DNA of 64,000 nt from Gammaproteobacteria bacterium (GCA_022599775.1 JAHZLQ010000042.1:1-64000), one strand, 5' to 3'; numbered from the stretch's first letter, positions 8,846-19,894 are shown. Numbers and translations are program-made. Notes: generated from the sequence alone by a model not told the origin.

Positions 8846-10923
8846 ATGCGATTGCTGAAGCCACTGTGCCTGTTCCTGATCACACTGGCCGCACTGCCGG
8901 CCGCCATGCCGATCGCGTCCGCGGCCGAGGGGATGTGGACGCTGGATCAGCTGCCGAAGGCCGCAATGCAGCAACGCTACGGATTTGCGCCGGATGCGTC
9001 CTTCGTCGACCAGGTAATGAAATCCTCGGTACGGCTGGCCGGCGGCTGCTCCGGTTCGTTCGTATCTCCGAACGGGCTGGTGCTGACCAATTATCACTGT
9101 GTCGCGCGCTGTGTTTCGCAACTGTCCTCGGCCGATGCGGACTTGATGTCCAGCGGCCTGGTAGCCGACACGCCCGAACAGGAAAGGACCTGTCCGAACA
9201 TCGAACTCAACCGGCTCGAAAGAATCACCGACGTCACCGAGCGTATCGCCAAGGCGACCCAAGGGCTCAGTGGCCAGGCCTATGCGGATGCCAAGACCGC
9301 GGCGCGCTCCAGCATCGAGAGCGAATGTGTGGGCTCCGAGGGCGCCACCCGTCGCTGTGACGTGGTCGAGCTGTATCGCGGTGGCGTCGAGCAGCTTTAT
9401 CAGTACACGCGCTTTCAAGATGTTCGTCTGGCGTTCGCTCCGGAATACGCCACGGCCTTCTTCGGCGGTGACCCCGACAACTTCAATTTTCCGCGCTACA
9501 ACCTGGACATGGCGCTGCTGCGTGCCTACCGCGACGGCAAGCCGGCCAAGGTCGAGCAGTTTCTGCCGATCAAGCCTGAAGGCGCGCAGCCGGGTGAACT
9601 GGTCATGGTGACCGGCCATCCCGGTTCCACGCAACGTCTGATGACCGTTGCCCAGCTCGAAACCCAACGCGACGCGAGCCTGATTTCCTATCTGCTCTAT
9701 CTGGCTGAACTGCGCGGTCTGCTCAGCCGCTACGAGGACGAAGGCGAGGAGCAGGCGCGAATCGTCCAGGCCGACCTGTTGTTCGCGGAGAACCGTTTCA
9801 AATCCGGTGAAGGCAAGCTCCAGGCGTTGTTGAATCCCGCCGTATTCGACCTCAAGCGTCGCCAGGAAGCCGAACTGCGCGAGTTCGTCCGTGCCGATCC
9901 GCAGCGACAGGCGAGCTACGGCAAGGCCTGGGATGCGATCGCCCGCGCCCAGCAGACCTATCGAAAAATCGCGACGCGCTACAACTACATCGAGGGGGCG
10001 CGCGGCTTCATGAGCGACTATTTCCGGACCGCGCGCACGCTCGTGCGCGGCGCCGAGGAACTCGGCAAGCCGGATTCCGAGCGCCTTGGCGAATTCAACG
10101 AAGCCGGTTTGCCGCGCCTGGAGCAGTTGTTGTTCGCCAAGACGCCGATCTATCCGCAGTACGAAAAGCTCAAACTGGGCTTTTCGCTGGAGAAACTGCG
10201 CGAAAAGCTCGGCGCGGATGATCCCTTCGTGAAACTGGTGCTCGGCAAGGAATCGCCACAGGCCTTGGCGGCGCGCATCATCGACGGCACCACGCTCGGT
10301 GACATCGAGGTTCGCCGGGCCTTGTGGAAAGGCGGCGCCACCGCCGTGGCCCAGTCCAAGGACCCGATGATCCAGCTGGTGCGCGCGATCGATCCGCTGG
10401 CGCGTGAACTGCGGGCCCGCTATGAAAGCGAGGTCGAAGCGGTGGTCGACAAGAACCAGGCGCTGATCGCACAGGCACGCTTCGCTCAGCGCGGTACGGA
10501 TACCTATCCGGATGCCACGTTGACGCTGCGCCTGAGCTACGGCGAGGTCGCCGGCTGGGACGAAAACGGCGAGCCGGTGGCGCCGTTCACGGACATCGCC
10601 GGCCTGTACGCGCGCGCCACCGGTTTCGAGCCGTACCTGCTGCCGCCGTCCTGGCTCGATGCCAAGCCGCAGCTGAGCTTGGAAACGCCGCTGAATTTCG
10701 TGGCGAGCCTGGACATCATCGGCGGCAATTCCGGCAGCCCGATCATCAATCGCAGCGCCGAGGTCGTGGGTTTGGTGTTCGATGGCAACATTCATTCGCT
10801 GGGCGGCGCCTATTGGTATGACGAGCGCAGCAATCGGGCGATCGGCGTGCACAGCGCAAGCCTGATCGAAGCCATGAAGACCGTCTACGGCGCCACGTCG
10901 CTGGTCGACGAACTGCTGGCGCA

Positions 10924-10927
<4 letters not shown>
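8846..10927 (+). CDS. S46-family dipeptidyl-peptidase (DPP7/DAP BII type)
   Basis: A secreted serine exopeptidase of 693 residues that removes dipeptides from peptide N-termini, probably in the periplasm. A signal peptide occupies the first ~25 residues (cleavage near SAAEG). The catalytic triad is visible: His84 in TNYHC, Asp221 in RYNLDMALL, and Ser629 in GGNSGSP. The FFGGDPDNFNFPR segment is a family signature. The residue 18 places after the catalytic Ser is Gly (FDGN). In the family, Gly here goes with hydrophobic P1 preference and Arg with acidic P1 preference (DPP11). I chose the ATG at 8846 because it gives a proper signal peptide. The stop overlaps the start of the next gene (ATGA). 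Confidence 0.93.
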
Positions 10928-13074
<2,147 letters not shown>

Positions 13075-13115
13075 ATTTTTCGAACCAAGACGTCGGGAGA
13101 CATTCGACACTGCCA

Positions 13116-14210
13116 ATGAAGAACGCGGACACGACCTTGATCTTGGTAGTGGATGACCAGCCCGCCAATGTGCAGGCGGTCGCCGCGCTGCTGGCGCGGG
13201 ATGGTTACGACGTGATGCCGGCGCTGTCCGGCGAGCAGGCGCTGGAACGCAGCGCCAAACGCCTGCCCAGTCTGGTGCTGCTGGACATGCGCATGCCGCG
13301 CATGGACGGTTTCGAAGTCTGCGCGCGCCTGCGCGAAGACCCGCGCACGGCCGATGTGCCGGTGATTTTCCTGACCGCCGCGCACGAACGCGAGACTTTG
13401 GTCGAGGCGTTCCGCAAGGGCGCCGTGGACTATGTGACCAAGCCTTTCGTCGCCGAGGAACTATTGGCGCGTGTACGCACCCACCTGGAACTCAAGCGTG
13501 CGCGCGATCACCTGGCGCTGTTGGCGCAGGAGCGTGCCGACCTGACGCAGATCGTCGCCCACGATCTCAAGAACCCGCTGGCCGGCATACTGTTCGCGCT
13601 GGACATGGTGGAGCGCGGAGGCCCTGAACTCGAAGAGGGCGTGCGCAACATCCGGGGCAGCGTCGACCGCTGCTTGAGTTTCATCGACAACTATCTCGGC
13701 CGCTGGGCCAATTCCCAGGAACAACGCTCGGTGGAACTGGCGCCGATGCGTTTCGGTGCGGTGCTGAAAGCCTCGGTGCGCGATCTCGAACTGAACGCGC
13801 AGCGCAAGAACATGCGGATCGGCCTGGCGGTGGAGGACGATCCGGAAGTCATCGGCAACCCGACCGCGGTACGCCACGTCATCGACAACCTGCTGTCGAA
13901 TGCCCTGCGCTACGCGCCGGAAGACACGGCCATCGACGTGCGCTGTGCCGTGGGGCGCTCCGGCATGACCGTAGTTTCGGTGTCCGACCGTGGTCCTGGC
14001 GTGCCCGCTGAGCGGCGGCCCCAGTTGTTCAAGCGTTACAGCCGCGGCGACGGCAGCGACACCGTGCAGCATTCCAGCGGACTCGGCCTCGCGATTTCCA
14101 AGGAAGAGATCGAACGCATGAACGGCCACATCTGGTATTCGGACCGTGATGGCGGCGGCGCCGTATTCTCGTTCGTGCTGCCGGCCGCGGAGGGCGAACC
14201 GCTGCGCTGA
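13116..14210 (+). CDS. Response receiver-histidine kinase (REC-HisKA-HATPase)
   Basis: A soluble 364-residue protein with a receiver domain at the N terminus (phosphoacceptor Asp57 in LLDMRMPRMDG, conserved Lys in VTKPF). A kinase with His149 (IVAHDLKNPL) and an ATPase domain (NLLSNALRYAP, SDRGPGVP, SSGLGLAIS) follow. This is the BphP/MorA-like inverted hybrid layout: it can receive phosphate and act as a kinase. It lies 41 bases after the CHASE3 hybrid kinase, so the two probably form a phosphorelay. No DNA-binding output is encoded nearby, so the final target lies elsewhere. Confidence 0.9.
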   Translation: MKNADTTLILVVDDQPANVQAVAALLARDGYDVMPALSGEQALERSAKRLPSLVLLDMRMPRMDGFEVCARLREDPRTADVPVIFLTAAHERETLVEAFRKGAVDYVTKPFVAEELLARVRTHLELKRARDHLALLAQERADLTQIVAHDLKNPLAGILFALDMVERGGPELEEGVRNIRGSVDRCLSFIDNYLGRWANSQEQRSVELAPMRFGAVLKASVRDLELNAQRKNMRIGLAVEDDPEVIGNPTAVRHVIDNLLSNALRYAPEDTAIDVRCAVGRSGMTVVSVSDRGPGVPAERRPQLFKRYSRGDGSDTVQHSSGLGLAISKEEIERMNGHIWYSDRDGGGAVFSFVLPAAEGEPLR

Positions 14211-14341
14211 ATCAGGAATCCGGGTGGTCTTGCCGTGGATGGACAATTTCTCCGAGGCTGTCGAAATCGGAACCGACCGTTCGACCAGTCGATGACCGCA
14301 CACAAGTCTGTGCTCCATCCATGCCCAGGAGTCAATGAACA

Positions 14342-14752
14342 ATGCCCCGACTGATCTTCGTGAACCTGCCCGTGAAGGACCTCGCCGTGTCGATGAGCTT
14401 CTACAAGGCGATCGGCTTCGCGAACAATCCGCAATTTACGGACGATACCGCGGCCTGCATGGTCTGGAGCGAGACGATCAACGTGATGCTGCTCACCCAT
14501 GAGAAGTGGCGCACTTTCACCGATCGCCCGATCCCGCCCGCAAGCGCCAGCGAAGTGATGCTGGCCGTATCCTGCGACAGTCGCGAAGCGGTGGACGCCA
14601 TGAACCAGGCGGCTGCCGAAAATGCTGGAACGGCCGACATCAATCCGCTCCAGGATCTCGGCTTCATGTACAACCGGAATCTGGCCGATCCGGATGGACA
14701 TGTCTGGGAGGCCATGTGGATGGACATGGTGGCGATGTCGTCCGGTGATTAG
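14342..14752 (+). CDS. VOC-family (glyoxalase/bleomycin-resistance-like) protein
   Basis: The 136-residue protein shows the beta-alpha-beta-beta-beta pattern of one vicinal oxygen chelate fold pair (LIFVNLPVKDLAVSMSFYKAIGF at the start, DPDGHVWEAMWMD at the end). The end has the conserved D-P-D/x-G-H motif. Small stand-alone members usually dimerise; the substrate cannot be inferred. An AGGAG site lies about 10 bases before the ATG. It stands between the two-component genes and a REP-like repeat. Confidence 0.88.
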   Translation: MPRLIFVNLPVKDLAVSMSFYKAIGFANNPQFTDDTAACMVWSETINVMLLTHEKWRTFTDRPIPPASASEVMLAVSCDSREAVDAMNQAAAENAGTADINPLQDLGFMYNRNLADPDGHVWEAMWMDMVAMSSGD

Positions 14753-14840
14753 GCCATACGGCAATGCGGCGCGGCGTCCGGTTCAGGGGTCGAAGCGCTG
14801 TCGCGGCGCCGTTGGAGCCAGCCCTCATCAGCCAGCAGTC

Positions 14841-14880
14841 GTCATTCCGGACTAGCCACAGGCTTGATCCGGAATCCACG
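14841..14880. repeat. REP-like inverted repeat
   Basis: The sequence contains GTCATTCCGGA and TCCGGAATCC, with the arms ATTCCGGA (14844-14851) and TCCGGAAT (14868-14875) forming a perfect inverted repeat. This closely resembles the common GTCATTCCGG...CCGGAATCC interspersed repeats of many proteobacterial genomes. It lies in the convergent space between the VOC gene and the duplicated-unit lipoprotein gene, a typical place for such elements. Confidence 0.6.
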
Positions 14881-14912
14881 CGAGGTACGGCCGGCCGGCC
14901 GGGCACGAAAAA

Positions 14913-14939
14913 GCCGGGACCGCTTGCGCGGCCCCGGCC
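14913..14939 (-). terminator. Rho-independent terminator for the minus-strand lipoprotein gene
   Basis: An 11-bp stem (GCCGGGACCGC with GCGGCCCCGGC, one mismatch) around a TTGC loop lies 30 bases beyond the stop at 14969. On the minus strand it is followed directly by a run of five T. This marks the end of the minus-strand block. Confidence 0.75.
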
Positions 14940-14968
14940 TGAGTTCCGATGCTCGAAAGGCTGAGGCC

Positions 14969-17020
14969 TTACTCGCCCGGTGACTGCGACAGGTAGGCCG
15001 GAATCAGGGCCACCGATTCCGGTGCCACGAAGCCGGTCGACTCGCTCGGGGCGACATTGCCGCCGGCGCTGCTGAGCAGGTCGTCAAATCGCAGGATCGC
15101 GGCGTTGGACTTCTCGGCCACGTACAGGTCGGTACCGTCGAACATGATGTCCACCGGATTGCCGAGCAGTGTGGCCGCACCGGCGATCACCCGGGACACG
15201 TCGACGTTGCCACTGGCCATGCCAGCGTCCGGCAATACGTAGATCTTGCCGTCGTCGGTGACCGCCGCACTGCCGACGTCGCTGACGATCAGCGACCCGC
15301 TGGCCGGATCGAAGTCGATCCCGTGCAGGTTGGTCGGGGCCGCCATCGCCGCGCCGCCGTTGCTCGGGGTGATGATGCGATCTTCCATCACGGTGCCGGT
15401 TCCGATCAGCGTGGAAACGTCGTCATACACGGCCACGGTGCCGTTGGTCAGAGCGACGAAGGCACGGTCGCTGTCCGCGTCGTAGTCCACGTCCCAGGGC
15501 GAAACACCGCCGCCATTGGCGAGCGTGAGCAGCGGGGCGACATCGCCGGAGGCGCAGGCCGAGAAGATCAGCACACCGGGGTTGCCGGCGCTGTTCTCGG
15601 CGACGAACACCAGGCCGAGCGCACTGGCCACATCGATGCCCTTGGGCGAGGCGAGCGTGGTGGTGGCGCCGGTGATGAAACGGTCACGTGAGTTGCTGAC
15701 GGGTTCACCGTCACGCGAGGTGGCGACGCGGTTGCCCACGAGGATGCCGCCGTCGTAGCTGGTGTAGGCGTTGCCGGCCAGATCGAAGCTGGTGCTTTCC
15801 AGGCTCAGGCCGGTATCGAAGCTGGTCGGCGTGGTCAGCAGGTCGCCCGAGATGCGGATGATGAGTCCGCTGGTCGGACCGGCAACAGCCGGGTTGCTGT
15901 TGGCGGCAATCGCGGTCGGTGCGGTCGCATCGGTACGGTCGCTGATGTCCGCGGCGCTGCTGGCCGCAATGCCCTCCACCAGAGATTCGGGCTTGACGCT
16001 GGCCACGGCGTAGTCGGCCGCGATGTCGCCGCTCATGCCGCTGAAGATGTCGGCGTAGATCAAGACCAGGTCATTGGACTTTTCGGCGACGCGCAGCTCG
16101 GTGCCGGAGAGCACGACGTCGACCGGATTGCCGAGCAGGCTTTCCGGACCGGCGATGGTCCGGCTGGGTTCCACGGCGCCGTCGGCGGTGCTGGCATCGG
16201 CGATCACGAACAGCTGGCCGTCGGTGGCGACGGCCGCATCACCCACGTCGGACAGCACCAGACGGTCCATGGCGGCGTCGTAGGCGATGCCGTGGATGTT
16301 CACGGAAATCTTGGCGCCCGCCATGTCGGACGGGGTGATGGTGCGGTCGGCCGGGCCGGCAAAGCCACCGGCGACATAGCCGTCGAATACGCCGACGGTG
16401 CCATTGGTCATCGCCACGAACAGACGGTCGGAGGCTTCGTCATACACGAGGTCCCAGGCATTGCCGGGCAGCGCGGTGACGGCCACCGGCGGCACGTTGC
16501 CTGCGGCGGTGGTGCCGAACACGCTGATCTGCATGGCGTTGAAGTTGGCGGCGAAGACATAGCCCGCGGCGTGCGCGATCGCGATGCCCTTGGGATTGAC
16601 CAGGCCGGTGGCGGCGCCGCTGATTTCGGTGTCGATGCCGGCGTCGAAGCTGGCGCCGTCGGCACGCGCGGCGATCGTGCAGACCGTGCGCAGGCCGATG
16701 CTGGTGCCGTCGGCGGCCTGGACCAGATTGCCGGAGACATCCAGTTCCAGGCCTTCATTGGCGCCGGTGGTGAACCGGGCGCCGGCCATGGCGTATTCGT
16801 CCAGCGTGTCCACGGTGCCGGCGTTGTCGGTGCCGTTGTTGGCGCGATAGAAGCTGGCCGCGTTCAGGGTCGGCGGATTCATGCCGTCGTCCCCGTAGCT
16901 GTTGTCGTTGTTGTCGCAGGCGGCGAGCAGCAACCCGGCACTGGCGAGTGTCGCCAGGCCAAGCTGTTGCGGTCCGAAAGGCCGCTTGCGCGGGGCTTGC
17001 CGATTGTCTGAATTGTTCAT
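14969..17020 (-). CDS. Lipoprotein made of two copies of a ~280-residue propeller-like unit
   Basis: A 683-residue protein with a basic start and a lipobox ending LLLAAC (Cys35), so it is probably a lipoprotein. The mature part is an internal duplication: roughly residues 85-345 and 390-675 align. Matching segments include NPKGIAIAHAAGYVF with SPKGIDVASALGLVF, DRLFVAMTNGTVGVFD with DRAFVALTNGTVAVYD, and LLGNPVDVVLSGTELRVAEKSN with LLGNPVDIMFDGTDLYVAEKSN (split here by eye). The repeating strands suggest NHL/YVTN-like beta-propellers. It has an AGGAG site 7 bases before the ATG. It ends the minus-strand block, with a terminator after it. Function is unknown; extracytoplasmic binding is an inference. 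Confidence 0.8.
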   Translation of the reverse strand: MNNSDNRQAPRKRPFGPQQLGLATLASAGLLLAACDNNDNSYGDDGMNPPTLNAASFYRANNGTDNAGTVDTLDEYAMAGARFTTGANEGLELDVSGNLVQAADGTSIGLRTVCTIAARADGASFDAGIDTEISGAATGLVNPKGIAIAHAAGYVFAANFNAMQISVFGTTAAGNVPPVAVTALPGNAWDLVYDEASDRLFVAMTNGTVGVFDGYVAGGFAGPADRTITPSDMAGAKISVNIHGIAYDAAMDRLVLSDVGDAAVATDGQLFVIADASTADGAVEPSRTIAGPESLLGNPVDVVLSGTELRVAEKSNDLVLIYADIFSGMSGDIAADYAVASVKPESLVEGIAASSAADISDRTDATAPTAIAANSNPAVAGPTSGLIIRISGDLLTTPTSFDTGLSLESTSFDLAGNAYTSYDGGILVGNRVATSRDGEPVSNSRDRFITGATTTLASPKGIDVASALGLVFVAENSAGNPGVLIFSACASGDVAPLLTLANGGGVSPWDVDYDADSDRAFVALTNGTVAVYDDVSTLIGTGTVMEDRIITPSNGGAAMAAPTNLHGIDFDPASGSLIVSDVGSAAVTDDGKIYVLPDAGMASGNVDVSRVIAGAATLLGNPVDIMFDGTDLYVAEKSNAAILRFDDLLSSAGGNVAPSESTGFVAPESVALIPAYLSQSPGE

Positions 17021-17100
17021 GCATCCACTCCTGTGCGTTGGGCTCGACCCGACCCTCCGGTCTGTTGGTGCGCGGGCCGCGCAGCAGGTGACGGGGATCC

Positions 17101-17155
17101 GGGTTCGTTGAGTAGGTTCCCGTTGCGGCGCGCCAGGTTCATCGGCGGCCGAAAA
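17101..17155 (-). repeat. Copy A of a ~55-bp repeat upstream of the duplicated-unit lipoprotein gene
   Basis: By eye, 39 of 55 positions match copy B at 19840-19894 without gaps. Two strong blocks are separated by a variable centre. On the minus strand the shared blocks read TTTTCGG...CGATGAACC and GGGAACYTACYCAAYGAACCC, with GAACC elements 34 bp apart. The GGAAC core resembles ECF sigma -35 elements. It lies 81-135 bases before the ATG at 17020, which fits a promoter recognised by the sigma factor encoded upstream. Confidence 0.55.
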
Positions 17156-17195
17156 AGTTCGGGAACGGTGAAATGCCGCCAGGCGGCAGCCGGCG

Positions 17196-18515
17196 CTACT
17201 CGGCCTGCGAGGTGGCGAGCGAGCCGCAGGCGGCGCTACGCATCAGTGCATTCAGCGCGGCACAGGCATCGACGCTGACGGTGACGGCATCACCCACCGG
17301 CGTCGCCCGCATCGCACCGCGCAGCAGCGATTCGAGCTGCGCCGGGCTGAGATCGGGGCGTTGTTGCAGCAACAGCGCGGCGACGCCGCTGATCGACGCG
17401 GTGGCGAGCGAGCTGCCGGACTGGAACTGGTAGTCGTTGCCGGGCACGGTGGTGAGGATGTTGTCACCCGGTGCCGCGATCATTCCGTCCAGCGCCAGTT
17501 CCGGCGTGGAACTGCGCACCGCGATCACGCCGGCCAGGGACGCGGGAAACCGCAGCGTATCCGGGCTGTTCGCGTCGTCGGCCGACATTGCCCCGATCAC
17601 CAGAATGCCGCGTTCCACCGCCACCGCGACCAACCGCGCCAACAGCGGATCGGCCGGGCCGGACAGGCTCAGGTTGACGATGTCGCTGTTCAGGTCGATC
17701 GCCAGGCCCAGCGCGCGCGCCAGGGTGAAGCTGTTGCATTCGGCCGCGTCGGAATCCGCGTGCAGCGGCCAGCAGGCCTTGAGCGTGATCAGTTCGGCTT
17801 CGGGCGCCACGCCCTCGATACCGGTGTCATTGCCGGCATTGGCGCCGATGACGCCGGCGATGGCGGTGCCGTGGCGATCACGGTCGAAGGCTTCGCCGCG
17901 TCGGCCGGAGAGATCCTGGTGGCGTTTGATGCGGTCGGCGAGGTCGTCGTGATGGATGTCCGCACCGGTGTCGATGATCGTCACGATCACGCCTTTGCCG
18001 GTGGCGAGACGATGCGCCGCGTCGATGTTCATGGCGTTGAGGCCATGCTGCATCGAACGGTAGGGATCATCCGGGAAAGTGCCGGCGCTGGTGGTGCTGA
18101 AGGTCTGCAGAGGCTGCGCCGACTCCACGCGCCTGTCGGCGTGCAAGCGAGCCAGCATCTCCGGCAGCGGCGTGTCATCGGTCACCGAGAACATCAGGCA
18201 GTGCACACCGAGCACATGGATCGTCCAGGCATCCATCTGGCTCAGCGGATAGTCGCGCTGCAGTGCGTCGACCAGCGCCGCGGCGCCGGGGGCCACCCGA
18301 TAGTCGCCGCTCCAGTCCCAGCCGCGCCAGGTCGATCCGGCGCCACGCAGGCCGGTGGATACGGGATTGCGCAGCGTGACCACGATCATGCGTTCGGGGG
18401 CGATGATCGTGTCTGAGTCGTTCGATCGTGGTGCGCTGCTCGCGCAGCCGCCCAGCACCAGCAGCGCCGCCAGCAGCAGTGCGCGCAGACCGGATTGCGG
18501 GCGGCGGCGATGCAT
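17196..18515 (-). CDS. S8 subtilase-family lipoprotein with atypical oxyanion site
   Basis: A 439-residue subtilisin-like protein with a lipobox LVLGGC (Cys24), so probably membrane-anchored in the periplasm or outer membrane. Residues ~40-140 resemble a subtilisin propeptide. The catalytic residues are Asp182 (IIDTGADIH), His215 (DRHGTAIAG) and Ser369 (SGSSLATAS). At the place of the oxyanion-hole Asn (usually AAGN), the sequence reads GAMSAD, so the Asn appears to be replaced by Ala312; activity may be low or altered. The start ATG overlaps the stop of the anti-sigma gene (TGATG). Context suggests a role in the sigma/anti-sigma circuit or in processing the exoprotein. Confidence 0.88.
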   Translation of the reverse strand: MHRRRPQSGLRALLLAALLVLGGCASSAPRSNDSDTIIAPERMIVVTLRNPVSTGLRGAGSTWRGWDWSGDYRVAPGAAALVDALQRDYPLSQMDAWTIHVLGVHCLMFSVTDDTPLPEMLARLHADRRVESAQPLQTFSTTSAGTFPDDPYRSMQHGLNAMNIDAAHRLATGKGVIVTIIDTGADIHHDDLADRIKRHQDLSGRRGEAFDRDRHGTAIAGVIGANAGNDTGIEGVAPEAELITLKACWPLHADSDAAECNSFTLARALGLAIDLNSDIVNLSLSGPADPLLARLVAVAVERGILVIGAMSADDANSPDTLRFPASLAGVIAVRSSTPELALDGMIAAPGDNILTTVPGNDYQFQSGSSLATASISGVAALLLQQRPDLSPAQLESLLRGAMRATPVGDAVTVSVDACAALNALMRSAACGSLATSQAE

Positions 18516-19192
18516 CAGGGTGTGTGAGCCGGTGCCGCCGCGGCGAAGCGTACGGCGGGGTCTTCGCGCAGCTGCACCAGGGCCGCGTTCAGTTCGCTCG
18601 TCGAGACGGCTTCGCCGTCCACACGATCGAGTTCGATCACGAACAGGCCGCCGGCCGAGGGGCCGCTGACGATGTGTGCGTGCACCGAATCCAGGGTTTC
18701 GCGCAGGGCGGCGGACGTGATTTCGTCGTAGAACACGACCTGTAGACGCGGTGCGGCATGCACCGGCGCAGCGCTGAGCGTGCGATAGCCATCCTGCGGC
18801 GCGGCGTCGGGCTTGCTCATTTCCAGCTGGGTCCATAACGCCACGCTCAGTGCGGCCAGCGACGCGGCGACGGCCAGCGGCCCCCACCAGCGTGTCGCCC
18901 TGTATGGGCTTCGTGCCGCGCGGCGGGTGGCGGCGGACGGTGCGCTGTTGTCGATGCGCTTCATCATCGCCGCCAGCGAGGCGCTCGGTGAATAGTCCAC
19001 CACTGGAGCCTGCTTCAGGGCCTCGGCAATGCGCCGTTCGGCCGGCAGTTGCGAGCGGCATTCGGCGCATTCGCGCAGATGCGCCTCAACGCGCAGGGTC
19101 TGTTCCGGCGGCAGCGTGCCGTTGAGGTACCAGGGCAGCGCCTGCTGGGCCTCGGCGTGCGCGGCCTGCTGGGTGTGGTGGCTGCGTGTCAT
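18515..19192 (-). CDS. Zinc-finger anti-sigma factor with a propeptide-like periplasmic domain
   Basis: A 225-residue membrane protein. The N-terminal cytoplasmic part has the anti-sigma zinc motif H38-x3-C42-x2-C45. A single membrane span lies at ~102-122. The periplasmic part (~148-222) has the look of a subtilisin propeptide/I9-type domain: LQVVFYDEITSAALRETLDS, then GPSAGGLFVIEL, then LNAALVQLREDPAVRFA. In propeptides such a fold inhibits the cognate protease. The gene overlaps the sigma gene before it (ATGA) and the S8 subtilase gene after it (TGATG). It should hold the sigma factor at the membrane; a link to the subtilase is my inference. Confidence 0.87.
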   Translation of the reverse strand: MTRSHHTQQAAHAEAQQALPWYLNGTLPPEQTLRVEAHLRECAECRSQLPAERRIAEALKQAPVVDYSPSASLAAMMKRIDNSAPSAATRRAARSPYRATRWWGPLAVAASLAALSVALWTQLEMSKPDAAPQDGYRTLSAAPVHAAPRLQVVFYDEITSAALRETLDSVHAHIVSGPSAGGLFVIELDRVDGEAVSTSELNAALVQLREDPAVRFAAAAPAHTP

Positions 19193-19821
19193 CGCGACGG
19201 CTCCGTCGGGGCGGCGCTGCGGACTGGATCGGCCAGCTCCGGAAGCAGTGCACGCAGGCGTGCCCGCGCGTGGAACAGACGCGTTTTCACAGTATTCACC
19301 GGACAGTCCGCGATCGCCGCGATGTCTTCGCAGGAATGGCCCATGTAGTACGTCAGCAGCAGCGCCATGCGGTGTTCCAGCGACAGTTGCACGAAGCCGG
19401 CCAGCAGCCAGTCGCGCTGTTCGCGGCTCAGTTCCTCGCCGAGATCGCCTTCGAGCGCCGGCAACTCGTCCTCGGACAGTTCGTTGTGGCGGGCCGCATT
19501 CCCGCGCTTGAGGGTTTTCAGGGCGCGCCGATAGGCGATACCGATGATCCAGGTGGAGACCGCCGAGCCTTCGCGGAACGTGGCCGCTTTCTGCCAGACC
19601 ACGAACATCGTGTCATTGACGACTTCCTCGACGGTGCCGTAGTTGTCGGTGAGCCGCATCAGGAAGCGCGTCAGACGCAGATGATAGCGGGTGTACAGCT
19701 GCTCGAACGCGGCCCGGTCGTGGCGCGCCACGCCGCGCAGCAGCTCCAGGTCAGCAGGCGCGGCGTCCTGCGGGCGGCCGGGCGGTTCTTGTGTGCGAAA
19801 GCTGCGCATCGTCAGGGACAT
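19189..19821 (-). CDS. ECF-type RNA polymerase sigma factor
   Basis: A sigma-70 family factor of 210 residues from the ATG at 19821. Region 2 (DRAAFEQLYTRYHLRLTRFL, then a NDTMFVVWQKA segment) and region 4 (YYMGHSCEDIAAIADCPVNTVKTRLFHARARL) are both clear; the long region 1.1 and 3 of housekeeping factors are missing. The start is uncertain: an ATG at 19881 overlaps the upstream stop (ATGA) and has a GGAGGG site, but that extra stretch lies in repeat copy B, which looks regulatory. The stop overlaps the anti-sigma gene. It probably controls its own operon. Confidence 0.9.
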   Translation of the reverse strand: MSLTMRSFRTQEPPGRPQDAAPADLELLRGVARHDRAAFEQLYTRYHLRLTRFLMRLTDNYGTVEEVVNDTMFVVWQKAATFREGSAVSTWIIGIAYRRALKTLKRGNAARHNELSEDELPALEGDLGEELSREQRDWLLAGFVQLSLEHRMALLLTYYMGHSCEDIAAIADCPVNTVKTRLFHARARLRALLPELADPVRSAAPTEPSR

Positions 19822-19839
19822 GCCGGGGCCGACAGGAGA

Positions 19840-19894
19840 GGGTTCATTGGGTAAGTTCCCCGATCCTCGCCATGGGTTCATCGCCCTCCGAAAA
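19840..19894 (-). repeat. Copy B of the ~55-bp repeat upstream of the sigma factor gene
   Basis: This copy matches 17101-17155 at 39 of 55 positions with no gap. It overlaps the 3' end of the TorF-like gene and covers the space before the sigma factor ATG at 19821. GGAACTTACCCAATGAACCC lies on the minus strand close to that ATG. If the GGAAC is a -35 element, the transcript would start only a few bases before 19821, so translation could be nearly leaderless. Confidence 0.55.

Noticed and set aside
19822..19881. ATG at 19881 as the start of the sigma factor, overlapping the previous stop
   Set aside because: Attractive for its GGAGGG site and ATGA overlap, but the sequence there is repeated upstream of an unrelated gene (17101-17155), which points to a regulatory element. 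Kept only as an alternative.
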